A stretch of DNA of 5,045 nucleotides, taken from NCBI GenBank assembly GCA_964449175.1, contig CAYUYH010000197.1, positions 1-5,045 of the forward strand. The letters run 5' to 3'. Positions 1-5,045 of the stretch are shown one piece after another (position 1 is the stretch's first letter; each line of letters begins with the position of its first letter). The notes below the pieces were generated by a model. That model ran no database searches and had not been told where the DNA came from. It saw only the letters and a program-made list of their open reading frames with translations. The stretch comes from CAYUYH01 sp964449175 (GTDB taxonomy: Bacteria > Planctomycetota > Phycisphaerae > SM23-33). The translations under genes and the position numbers were made by a program.

Positions 1-1434
1 GTAGCTAAGCTGCTGGGTGGAGAACAGCTCCTCGATGGCGGTCACGACCTCCTCGGCATCGGCGTGCTCCAGTTGGAACGTCCGCTGCTCCTGGTACTCG
101 GAGGTGTCGACGTCGAGCTTCTCCAGCAGGTCCTTGACCATGGCCCTGCCGCGCGTGGTGCCGAAGACAAGCAGCTTGCGCGACTGCGTGAATGGCACGA
201 CGCGAAGGCTCTGGCGGATTGCTTCGTCCGGGAAGGCATCGATGCCGTCCTGGAGCTGCTGGGCGACCTCCTCGATATTGGCCTTCGTCACCGGGTAGAT
301 GTCGAAGACGGATTCCCGCGTGGGCTGCTCCTGATCCAGCTTCTCGATCCACTCGCCGAGCTGGACCAGGATGTTCTGCGGCGCGATGGCGATGATCCAG
401 TTGCGGGCGGACTCAGCCATGAGGACCACCGGCGCTTGCGATTCCTGGACGAACACGACCGTCGCGCTCGTGCCGGCGCCCGATGATGACGAAGACGATG
501 ACGACGAGCCGGGCGGCGTCCTTCCGCCCCTCGTGTTGCGACCGAATGGAGTCGTATTGCGACTGCGCGTGTCCTGCCTGGCGGCGCCGGCTGCTGGGGC
601 GCCGCCTGAGGTAATGACCTCCTCGGCGGGCTTGCCCATCAGTCCGCTCACCAGCGCACTGAGTATCGGCAGCATCTCCCTGGCGTCGCCGTGGGTGATC
701 TTGAACACCCTCGGCTCGGAGGCAACGGACGTCGGGAGGTCGAGCGTCTTGACGATGCGCTCGATCCGCTCGAGGTTGCTAACCGTGTCGGTCACGATCA
801 GCTTCCTGCTGGTCGGGTCGGCCGTCAGGTGCGCCCAGCTCGGCAGCATCGGCACGATGATGTCACGGATCTTGGCCGCATCGTAGAACTCCAGCGTGAA
901 GATCTTCTCTACGATCTTGCCCTTGTCGGCGATGTCCGCCAGCGATTGGTCCGGCCCCACGACTTGCAGCAGCGTCCGCTCGACGTCCTCGATCGCTTGC
1001 AGGCTGACCGCGTTGGGGCCATCTTCCATCACCACGCCGCTTTGGCGCAGGGCGTCGGCCAGGAGCCGCATTGCGTCGGCCGGGGGGAGCCTCTTCGTCG
1101 AGACGATCGTTATCCTCTTCTCCCTGACCGACTCGGCGATGATCACCGGCTTGTCCAGTTGCTGCCCGATGAACCTGGCCACCTGGTCCAGCGGCGCGTT
1201 GTTGAGCGCCAGCGACACTTCCTGCTCGGCTGGGGCCGACTGGGCGCCCCGCCGGCCGGGCTGCCGCTCGCCGGTGTCACTAGCCGGGCGGGATGTGGGC
1301 TCCTCGGCCGTCGTCGCGCTCGTCTCGTCAGCTGGCTGCGACTCCTGCGCCGGCGCTGGCGCATCCGAGAAACACAGCAGACACACCAGCGACCAGCAGG
1401 CTGCAAATTCGATAGTTCGGGTAAGTCTTCTCAT
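1..1434 (-). CDS. gspD: Type II secretion / type IV pilus secretin (GspD/PilQ-like), N-terminal part, runs off the window
   Basis: The frame is open without a stop from the ATG at 1434 to base 1 (478 codons), so the C-terminal beta-barrel domain lies outside the window. Secretins form the outer-membrane pore of T2SS and T4P machines, and their N domains form stacked periplasmic rings. Visible parts: a signal peptide at about residues 1-29 (MRRLTR, a hydrophobic core, then APAPAQ); a Thr/Glu/Pro-rich linker 31-70; an N0-like domain 72-147 (VSLALNNAPLDQVARFIG); then secretin_N-type repeats at about 175-232, 240-368, 375-441 and 450 onward, each with the pattern strand, helix, strand, 'L(I/L)V.(D/G)T', helix, 'I..LD'. 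The third visible domain (240-368) is split by a Gly/Ser/Arg linker at 265-325. The ATG sits 35 nt after the GspC-like gene; the only Shine-Dalgarno-like match is a weak AAGG 11 nt upstream. The signal peptide directly after the ATG supports this start. The gene could equally be named pilQ. Confidence 0.9.
   Translation of the reverse strand, partial: MRRLTRTIEFAACWSLVCLLCFSDAPAPAQESQPADETSATTAEEPTSRPASDTGERQPGRRGAQSAPAEQEVSLALNNAPLDQVARFIGQQLDKPVIIAESVREKRITIVSTKRLPPADAMRLLADALRQSGVVMEDGPNAVSLQAIEDVERTLLQVVGPDQSLADIADKGKIVEKIFTLEFYDAAKIRDIIVPMLPSWAHLTADPTSRKLIVTDTVSNLERIERIVKTLDLPTSVASEPRVFKITHGDAREMLPILSALVSGLMGKPAEEVITSGGAPAAGAARQDTRSRNTTPFGRNTRGGRTPPGSSSSSSSSSGAGTSATVVFVQESQAPVVLMAESARNWIIAIAPQNILVQLGEWIEKLDQEQPTRESVFDIYPVTKANIEEVAQQLQDGIDAFPDEAIRQSLRVVPFTQSRKLLVFGTTRGRAMVKDLLEKLDVDTSEYQEQRTFQLEHADAEEVVTAIEELFSTQQLSY
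481..507 (-). repeat. Nine-serine run in the secretin linker
   Basis: Nine consecutive serine codons (TCG, TCA and TCT mixed) encode secretin residues 310-318. They lie inside the longer low-complexity loop of residues 265-325 (about 460-642), which is rich in Gly, Ala, Arg, Thr and Pro. The codons are not identical, so the run is kept at the protein level and not only by recent slippage. Ser/Gly-rich loops inside N domains occur in other secretins. Confidence 0.85.
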
Positions 1435-1445
1435 GATCGTTCACG

Positions 1446-1449
1446 CCTT
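1446..1449 (-). promoter_or_regulatory. Weak ribosome binding site of the secretin gene
   Basis: AAGG lies 11 nt before the secretin ATG, within the only true gap of the operon (1435-1469). It is shorter and further away than the sites of the two genes upstream. Secretin translation may therefore depend partly on ribosomes arriving from the GspC-like gene. Confidence 0.35.
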
Positions 1450-1469
1450 GTTCTTCGGTGTGTGGTCAA

Positions 1470-2171
1470 CTACTGCGACTGTAGTTGTTCGAATCTCTGC
1501 CTCATCTCCGGCGGCATGCGCTCGAGGAACCTCTGGCGCTGCTCCGGCGGCATGTCGCTCAGCCTTTGGAGGAATCTATCCGACCCGCGCCCTCCGCGAC
1601 CGAAGAAGCCGCCGCCGGCGGTAACGTCGCGCGTGCGTCGCCCGGTCGGGCCGGAGGACGTCGGGCCGGCGCCTCGGCCCTGCCCGCCCTGGCCCCGCGA
1701 CTCGGAGAACACCAGGACCCGCTGGGCTCTGCCGTTGACGTCCCATTCCGCCCAGTCCGGCCCAAGCGCAAGCAGCTTGAAGCCCTTGTACTCGTCGCCG
1801 ACCTTCACCCAGCTATTGTCCTCGCACAGCGCCTCGGAGCCCATGATCGCCACGGGCGCCGGCGGCCTGCCGGGCCTGGACGGCGGGGAAAACATGTTGC
1901 GACCGGCAATCCGTTGGACCTGCTGCTGTGTCGCGGGGTCGGCGCTGGATCTGGCCGCGCGCCTGCCGGGCCCGCTGATGGCTTCGGCGTTGGGGTCAGC
2001 GGCGGCGACTGGCGTGTCAGACGTGCTGTAGCGGTCGACAAGCTCAGCCACCTCCGCGCTTCTGCCCGTATACGACGCCACCGAGACCAGGCTGATGAGG
2101 GTCAGCACCGCCGCCGCGGCTGCCATCGCCAGGTACCCGGTCCGTTGCACGTTCACCTGAGGCGTTTGCAT
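1470..2171 (-). CDS. GspC/PilP-like inner-membrane clamp protein with HR-type domain
   Basis: A 233-residue bitopic inner-membrane protein. GspC and PilP proteins join the inner-membrane platform to the periplasmic rings of the secretin, and that role is inferred here. Visible parts: one membrane helix at about 12-33 (Ala/Leu/Val-rich); a linker 34-88; then a compact HR/PilP-like beta domain at 92-157. This domain opens with RNMFSP, followed by the family pattern 'APVAIMGSEAL', 'SWVKVGDEYKGFKLLAL', 'EWDVNGRAQRVLVF'. After it come a Gly/Arg linker 158-197 and a charged helical tail 198-233 with two MPPE-x-RQRF repeats. No PDZ or coiled-coil module of classical GspC is present, so the domain content is nearer to PilP, but the membrane helix (instead of a lipobox) is nearer to GspC. 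The ATG overlaps the end of the GspM-like gene by 19 nt and has its own AAGGA site 5 nt upstream. The next gene is the secretin, its expected partner. Confidence 0.78.
   Translation of the reverse strand: MQTPQVNVQRTGYLAMAAAAAVLTLISLVSVASYTGRSAEVAELVDRYSTSDTPVAAADPNAEAISGPGRRAARSSADPATQQQVQRIAGRNMFSPPSRPGRPPAPVAIMGSEALCEDNSWVKVGDEYKGFKLLALGPDWAEWDVNGRAQRVLVFSESRGQGGQGRGAGPTSSGPTGRRTRDVTAGGGFFGRGGRGSDRFLQRLSDMPPEQRQRFLERMPPEMRQRFEQLQSQ
1482..1553 (-). repeat. Tandem MPPE-x-RQRF 12-residue repeat at the C terminus of the GspC-like protein
   Basis: Residues 207-218 (MPPEQRQRFLER) and 219-230 (MPPEMRQRFEQL) form two adjacent 12-residue units; a looser copy of the RF(L)-R part lies just before them (residues 199-206). 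The first 12 bases of the two units are identical, and the rest has diverged. The pattern predicts short amphipathic Arg/Glu helices with a Met-Pro-Pro break between them. Confidence 0.8.
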
Positions 2172-2824
2172 GATCTTCCTTGCTCCTGGAGAACCAGCGT
2201 CATAAGGCCCAGCGTCACGTCCAGGTTGCCCTGGTTGCGCTGGTTGCCCTGATTCGCCTGGGCGCCCTGATTCGCCTGGCTACCCTGATTCGCCTGGTTG
2301 CTCTGGTTCGCCTGATTCGCCTGATTCGCCTGATTGCTGGTGATGCTGATGTTGTCGACGATGATGAGGCAGTCGGCCGCTCGCAGCTCGGCCAGGCACC
2401 GCGTGAGCTGCGCCAGTTGGCATTGGCCTCTGACGCGCATGCCGATCGTCTGCACGCCCTGGAGCGACGGGACGACCCTGGCCGGCTGGGGGGTGTACTT
2501 GGGTTCTCTCATGCCGGAGCTGCCGACGGCTGTCTGGATCGCCTCGCGGAACTTGAGCGTCTCGGCGTCGGCATCGCCCGGTGGTTTGTGCACGGCCGGG
2601 CCGTACATGCTCTCCAGGCGCCGACGCTGGCCCAGCAGCAGCCGCAACTGGCTCTCCAGTGTGTCCAGCTCGCCTCGGCAGGACGCGATCTCCGCCCGGG
2701 TGCCCTGCCACGAGTTGACGAATGGCATCAGGCCCCACCGCACGACGACCAGGCCAAGCAGAGCCGCCGCGCCGAGGATAATCGCTCGGCGGTCGCGTTG
2801 TGACAGGCTGTCAAGTCTCAGCAC
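2153..2824 (-). CDS. GspM/PilO-like inner-membrane platform protein with (Asn-Gln-x)12 insertion
   Basis: A 223-residue protein of the GspM/PilO type. These pair with GspL/PilN in the inner membrane through a ferredoxin-like periplasmic domain. Visible parts: a short cytoplasmic N terminus with Arg/Asp; one membrane helix at about 13-34; a coiled coil at about 38-74 (Leu-rich, with Arg and Glu); then a ferredoxin-like alpha/beta domain from about 86 (KFREAIQTAV, QTIGMRVRGQ, a Leu-rich helix 137-150, CLIIVDNISITS). A repeat of 36 residues (164-199) interrupts the fold, which resumes with NLDVTLGLMTLVLQ (200-213). In the family these two strands normally form one hairpin, so the repeat replaces its turn. 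The start is GTG at 2824, chosen because AGGAG lies 7 nt upstream. It starts 13 nt after the GspL-like stop and overlaps the next gene by 19 nt. Sequence conservation in this family is low, so the call rests on layout, topology and neighbours. Confidence 0.77.
   Translation of the reverse strand: MLRLDSLSQRDRRAIILGAAALLGLVVVRWGLMPFVNSWQGTRAEIASCRGELDTLESQLRLLLGQRRRLESMYGPAVHKPPGDADAETLKFREAIQTAVGSSGMREPKYTPQPARVVPSLQGVQTIGMRVRGQCQLAQLTRCLAELRAADCLIIVDNISITSNQANQANQANQSNQANQGSQANQGAQANQGNQRNQGNLDVTLGLMTLVLQEQGRSCKRLR
2177..2181 (-). promoter_or_regulatory. Ribosome binding site of the GspC-like gene, inside the GspM-like coding region
   Basis: AAGGA is 5 nt before the ATG at 2171; a second AGGAG (2183-2187) lies just upstream. 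Both are inside the last codons of the GspM-like gene. They support this ATG and a short-overlap re-initiation arrangement. Confidence 0.65.
2228..2335 (-). repeat. Twelve-unit 9-bp tandem repeat encoding (Asn-Gln-Ala/Gly)n
   Basis: Twelve in-frame 9-base units follow one another with no gaps. They encode NQA x3, NQS, NQA, NQG, SQA, NQG, AQA, NQG, NQR, NQG. The three units nearest the start of the gene are identical at the DNA level (AATCAGGCG). The later ones differ by substitutions, with AAT/AAC, GCG/GGC/GGT and Asn-to-Ser or Asn-to-Ala changes. The gradient suggests repeated slippage or unequal exchange, with the freshest copies at the 5' side of the gene. The unit length keeps the frame. 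Confidence 0.95.
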
Positions 2825-2831
2825 GTTTCAG

Positions 2832-2836
2832 CTCCT
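2832..2836 (-). promoter_or_regulatory. Strong ribosome binding site that selects a GTG start for the GspM-like gene
   Basis: AGGAG is placed 7 nt before the GTG at 2824, immediately after the TAG stop of the GspL-like gene (2838-2840). No ATG of the same frame lies nearby, so this site decides the start. Confidence 0.7.
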
Positions 2837-2837
2837 G

Positions 2838-4709
2838 CTAGTCGGATGCCGGCCCATTTGCCGGGCCGGAGGCGGCCTGGCCTGATTGCTCGTCGCCAGA
2901 GTCCGTTTCCGTGGGCGAAGGCCCGCGGCGAGATTGCTGGAAGCCCGCCTCACCGGCGCCAGCGTCAAAGCCGCCGCCGAAATCGCCGCCGGAGTTGCCG
3001 CCAAGGCCGCCGCCGGAGTCGCCGCCGGAGTTGCCGCCAAAGCCGTCGGAACTGCTCCGACCGCGTCGTGACCTGCGGGACCGCCCCGTCGAGCGGTCGG
3101 CGCCGGCGGGGCCTCTCCTGCCGCCGGCCGACGGACCCGAAGTCGCAGTGGTCGGCATGGACGTGGCGGCTCGCGGGGCGAGCGTCGAGATGGCGGTGAA
3201 GGTCAGCTCGAACTTCAGGCTGTTCTGCTCAACGACGGCCGGACCGGGCACGAGATCGGAAACCAGCGGCGATTTCTGCAGCTTCTGCAAGAACGTCTGG
3301 AGCTCGGCAGTATTGGGCAGCGTGCCGGCGATCATGATCTCTCCGCCGCGGCTGTGTCCGCCGCCCCGACGGCTGTATCGCAGCGTGGTCAGCGTCGCCT
3401 GCTCGGGCATGAGGGCGGATATCTCCTCCAGCACGTCCAGCGGCGGCGGCGCGCCCTTCTCGAGGTATTGGCCGACGGCCTCGGCGGTGGCCAGGCGCCG
3501 CGGGCCTCCCAGCTCGGCGCGCGCCTCGTTCAGCGTCGCGGCCAGAGACCCGGCGCGATAGTGGTCGGCCAGGTACAAGCCAATCACGGCGGCCACAAGC
3601 CAGCCCGCCACCGCCGCCCAGCGCAGGGCCTTCCTGCCCGCGCGGCTCGGCTCGGGCGGAGCGGCTGCGAAGTTGATCGCCGGCGGGCGGTCCTGCAAGG
3701 CCGTCACAGCCGCCGCTATCGCGCCGGCGGCCTGGTCGAAGGTCACGTCGCTTTGCAGCGACAGCTTCGCGGGGGGCGGCGCCAGCGCAACCTCCATCCC
3801 CAGCGCCTCAGCCGCCACGGATTGCAGGCCTTCCGTCAGCGCCGCCCGCCCCACCAGCACGCAGCGCGCGGGCAGCCGACCTTGCGGTAGGCCCGCCTTG
3901 CAGTCGTCCCATGCCTCGCGCAGGTCCTGCGCCCAGTGCGACATTTCCTCTATCAGCCGGCTGTGAACGTGGGCCGAGAGGTCCTTGCCCAGGCCCTGGT
4001 TCGACAGGGATTCCAGCTTGATTCCCTCGGCCTGGGCGGGCGAGATTCCCTCGGCCTGGGCGATCCCCTCGCTCCAGTGGTCCCCGCCGGCCCCCACCAC
4101 GGCGCACCGCGTGGGCTTTCCTTCGCTCAACAGGACCAGGCTGGTGCTGCGGGCGGCTACGTCCACCAGCAGCACGGCGCGGTCGTTGGGATAGAGCACG
4201 GGCCAGGCGGCAGCCAGCGCGACCGCCGAGGGGAACACGGCCGACGGCGCCGCCCCCAGCACGGCCTCGCAGCGGGCCAGCATCTTGAGGCTGTCTTTCT
4301 TGACCGCGCACGCCAGCACCTCCGCGCCGTCCTGGGCCTGCGACTGCGAGCAGCGCGTCCACGACCATGCGAACAGCTCCGCCTGGGCCGGCAGCAGCAG
4401 CTCAATCTGGTTGGCCACGACCTTGCCCAGGGCGTCGTCGTCCGCGGCGGGCAGCGACATCGTGCGGAAAAGCACCCACTCGTCCGGCACGGCTGCGCCC
4501 AGGGCGCCGGTCAGCGTAGCCTTTCCGCCGAGCCCGGCCAGCGCCTCGGCGAGCCTCGGAGCGGTGGACCAGCGATTGGCCAGCGGAACCTGGAGGTACT
4601 TGTCGACGCAGTAGCCGGAGGCCGTGCGTCGCACGCGCACCAGTCGCACGGCGCTTCCGCCCAGCTCCAGGCCCCACGCGTGATCGGTGTTGTTCTGTGT
4701 CTTGCTCAT
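2838..4709 (-). CDS. GspL-like platform protein: PilM-type actin fold fused to a PilN-type domain, with long Gly-rich tail
   Basis: A 623-residue protein. GspL (or PilM plus PilN) recruits the assembly ATPase in the cytoplasm and contacts GspM/PilO in the periplasm. Visible parts: an actin-like ATPase-fold region at about 12-340, with a phosphate-1-like segment WGLELGGSAVRLVRV (12-26), a second phosphate-type segment LLVDVAARSTSLVLL (180-194), GGDHWSEGIAQAEGIS (208-223) and an adenosine-type segment CVLVGRAALTEGL (283-295). A PilN-like start, INFAAAPPE (345-353), follows. One membrane helix is at about 362-381. The PilN/GspL periplasmic ferredoxin-like domain is at about 383-507 (DVLEEISALMPE, IMIAGTLPN, ELQTFLQKLQKSP, KFELTF). 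A tail of 116 residues (508-623) is rich in Gly, Ser, Arg and Asp. The ATG overlaps the GspK-like stop as ATGA, with GAGG 4 nt upstream. Classical GspL and PilN end soon after the periplasmic domain, so the tail is extra. Confidence 0.85.
   Translation of the reverse strand: MSKTQNNTDHAWGLELGGSAVRLVRVRRTASGYCVDKYLQVPLANRWSTAPRLAEALAGLGGKATLTGALGAAVPDEWVLFRTMSLPAADDDALGKVVANQIELLLPAQAELFAWSWTRCSQSQAQDGAEVLACAVKKDSLKMLARCEAVLGAAPSAVFPSAVALAAAWPVLYPNDRAVLLVDVAARSTSLVLLSEGKPTRCAVVGAGGDHWSEGIAQAEGISPAQAEGIKLESLSNQGLGKDLSAHVHSRLIEEMSHWAQDLREAWDDCKAGLPQGRLPARCVLVGRAALTEGLQSVAAEALGMEVALAPPPAKLSLQSDVTFDQAAGAIAAAVTALQDRPPAINFAAAPPEPSRAGRKALRWAAVAGWLVAAVIGLYLADHYRAGSLAATLNEARAELGGPRRLATAEAVGQYLEKGAPPPLDVLEEISALMPEQATLTTLRYSRRGGGHSRGGEIMIAGTLPNTAELQTFLQKLQKSPLVSDLVPGPAVVEQNSLKFELTFTAISTLAPRAATSMPTTATSGPSAGGRRGPAGADRSTGRSRRSRRGRSSSDGFGGNSGGDSGGGLGGNSGGDFGGGFDAGAGEAGFQQSRRGPSPTETDSGDEQSGQAASGPANGPASD
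2967..3038 (-). repeat. Two-copy 36-bp repeat encoding a Gly/Asn/Ser/Asp motif in the GspL-like tail
   Basis: Residues 558-569 (GGNSGGDSGGGL) and 570-581 (GGNSGGDFGGGF) are adjacent 12-residue copies that differ at two residues, with nearly identical DNA. Shorter GGNSGG/GGDSGG half-units lie inside each copy. An Arg-rich stretch (GRSRRSRRGR, 542-551) precedes the repeat. Confidence 0.88.
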
Positions 4710-5045
4710 TCGGCCTCGTACCAGTACAGGACTCTCGCGGCGTCGCCGCCTCTGTCGACGATGGCTACGATCTCGTGCCGTATCCCGCCGTTCGTCACGC
4801 CGACCGATCGGACCTCGAACACGCTGGACCGCACGGTCAGTCGATCGGCAAGGGCGCGGAATTGCTCTTCGGTCAGCGGGGCGCCGAGCAGTTGGCCCAC
4901 GGACGTGTACGGACCGTTTGCCGACGTCCTGCGCTTGACGATCGCGTCGGCGGCGTCGATGGTCATCGTCGGCAGCGCCAGCAGCACGTCTTCCTCTGCG
5001 GTGTTGACGTTGACCTTGCCCGGCAGGCGCTGCTCGTCGGTGACG
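4706..5045 (-). CDS. gspK: GspK-like minor pseudopilin, C-terminal part (5' end outside the window)
   Basis: The frame is open from the right edge (first full codon ends at 5044) to the TGA at 4706-4708, giving the last 112 residues. A GTG at 4987 is inside this frame, but the family motif starts before it, so it is an internal codon and not the start. GspK is a large minor pseudopilin that caps the pseudopilus tip with GspI and GspJ. The visible part has the GspK signature: GKVNVNTAEEDVLLALP, then a helix-hairpin-helix-like stretch (AADAIVKRR), GPYTSVGQLLG, LTEEQFRALADRLTVRS, and a final beta section (VFEVRSVGVTNG, HEIVAIVDR, RVLYWYEAE). The Asn-Val-Asn-Thr-Ala motif is typical of this family. 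The prepilin peptidase site and pseudopilin helix would be to the right of the window. The gene ends in an ATGA overlap with the GspL-like gene, which implies translational coupling. Confidence 0.85.
   Translation of the reverse strand, partial: VTDEQRLPGKVNVNTAEEDVLLALPTMTIDAADAIVKRRTSANGPYTSVGQLLGAPLTEEQFRALADRLTVRSSVFEVRSVGVTNGGIRHEIVAIVDRGGDAARVLYWYEAE

Noticed and set aside
1435..1469. A TTGACC-like element in the gap before the secretin as a possible -35 box
   Set aside because: The gap is only 35 nt, no -10 box stands at proper distance before the ATG, and the operon context explains transcription.
691..2031. A 446-codon open frame on the plus strand (and other long plus-strand frames, for example 64-486 and 3354-3890)
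   Set aside because: It lies antisense to the secretin and GspC-like genes, its translation is Arg/Pro/His-rich without domain features, and it crosses the gene junction. GC-rich coding DNA commonly gives such shadows.
2228..2335. The 9-bp tandem array as a CRISPR, origin iteron or binding-site array
   Set aside because: Units are directly adjacent without spacers, stay in frame, and have substitutions that follow codons (Asn-Gln kept). It is a coding repeat.
4020..4062. Two 19-base direct repeats 24 bases apart (GATTCCCTCGGCCTGGGCG) in the GspL-like gene
   Set aside because: They encode AQAEGI twice, but the region aligns in length with the normal PilM pattern (GG...T..IA...GIS...AE..K), so no duplication inserted extra residues. 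The similarity is best explained by chance plus codon bias.
4706..4987. A separate small gene starting with GTG at 4987
   Set aside because: The frame is open to the right edge and the GspK signature GKVNVNTAEED begins before the GTG, so this is the end of a longer gene.

Overview
The window is GC-rich and almost entirely coding on the minus strand. It holds the inner part of one operon for a type II secretion / type IV pilus-family machine. Read in the direction of transcription (right to left), the order is: the 3' end of a GspK-like minor pseudopilin (4706-5045, start outside the window); a GspL-like fusion of a PilM-type actin fold with a PilN-type membrane domain (2838-4709); a GspM/PilO-like protein (2153-2824); a GspC/PilP-like clamp protein (1470-2171); and the N-terminal 478 residues of a GspD/PilQ-type secretin that runs off the left edge (1-1434). 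The genes are very tightly packed: an ATGA stop/start overlap, a 13-nt gap with a strong ribosome binding site, a 19-nt overlap, and a 35-nt gap. I see no promoter, terminator, RNA gene, mobile element or CRISPR array, and no stretch over 300 bases without a gene.

The proteins fit one envelope-spanning complex. The secretin is the outer-membrane channel, with a periplasmic stack of N domains. The GspC/PilP-like protein would link the secretin to the inner membrane. The GspL-like and GspM-like proteins form the inner-membrane platform that contacts the (unseen) assembly ATPase. GspK would sit at the tip of the pseudopilus. The gene order from GspL onward is that of pilM-N-O-P-Q with M and N fused, but a GspK gene precedes it, so the locus mixes T4P-like order with T2SS-like content.

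The organism is a high-GC diderm bacterium. The divergent, fused GspL, the GspK-L-M-C-D order and the many low-complexity Ser/Gly/Pro/Arg-rich segments suggest Planctomycetota or a related lineage. That is an inference from style, not from a marker gene.

The most unusual feature is that four consecutive subunits each carry a low-complexity or repeat expansion: a nine-serine linker in the secretin, a Gly/Arg linker plus an MPPE-x-RQRF helical repeat in the GspC-like protein, a 36-residue (Asn-Gln-x)12 insertion in the GspM-like protein, and a 116-residue tail with a 12-residue Gly/Asn/Ser/Asp repeat in the GspL-like protein. All are predicted to lie in the periplasm.
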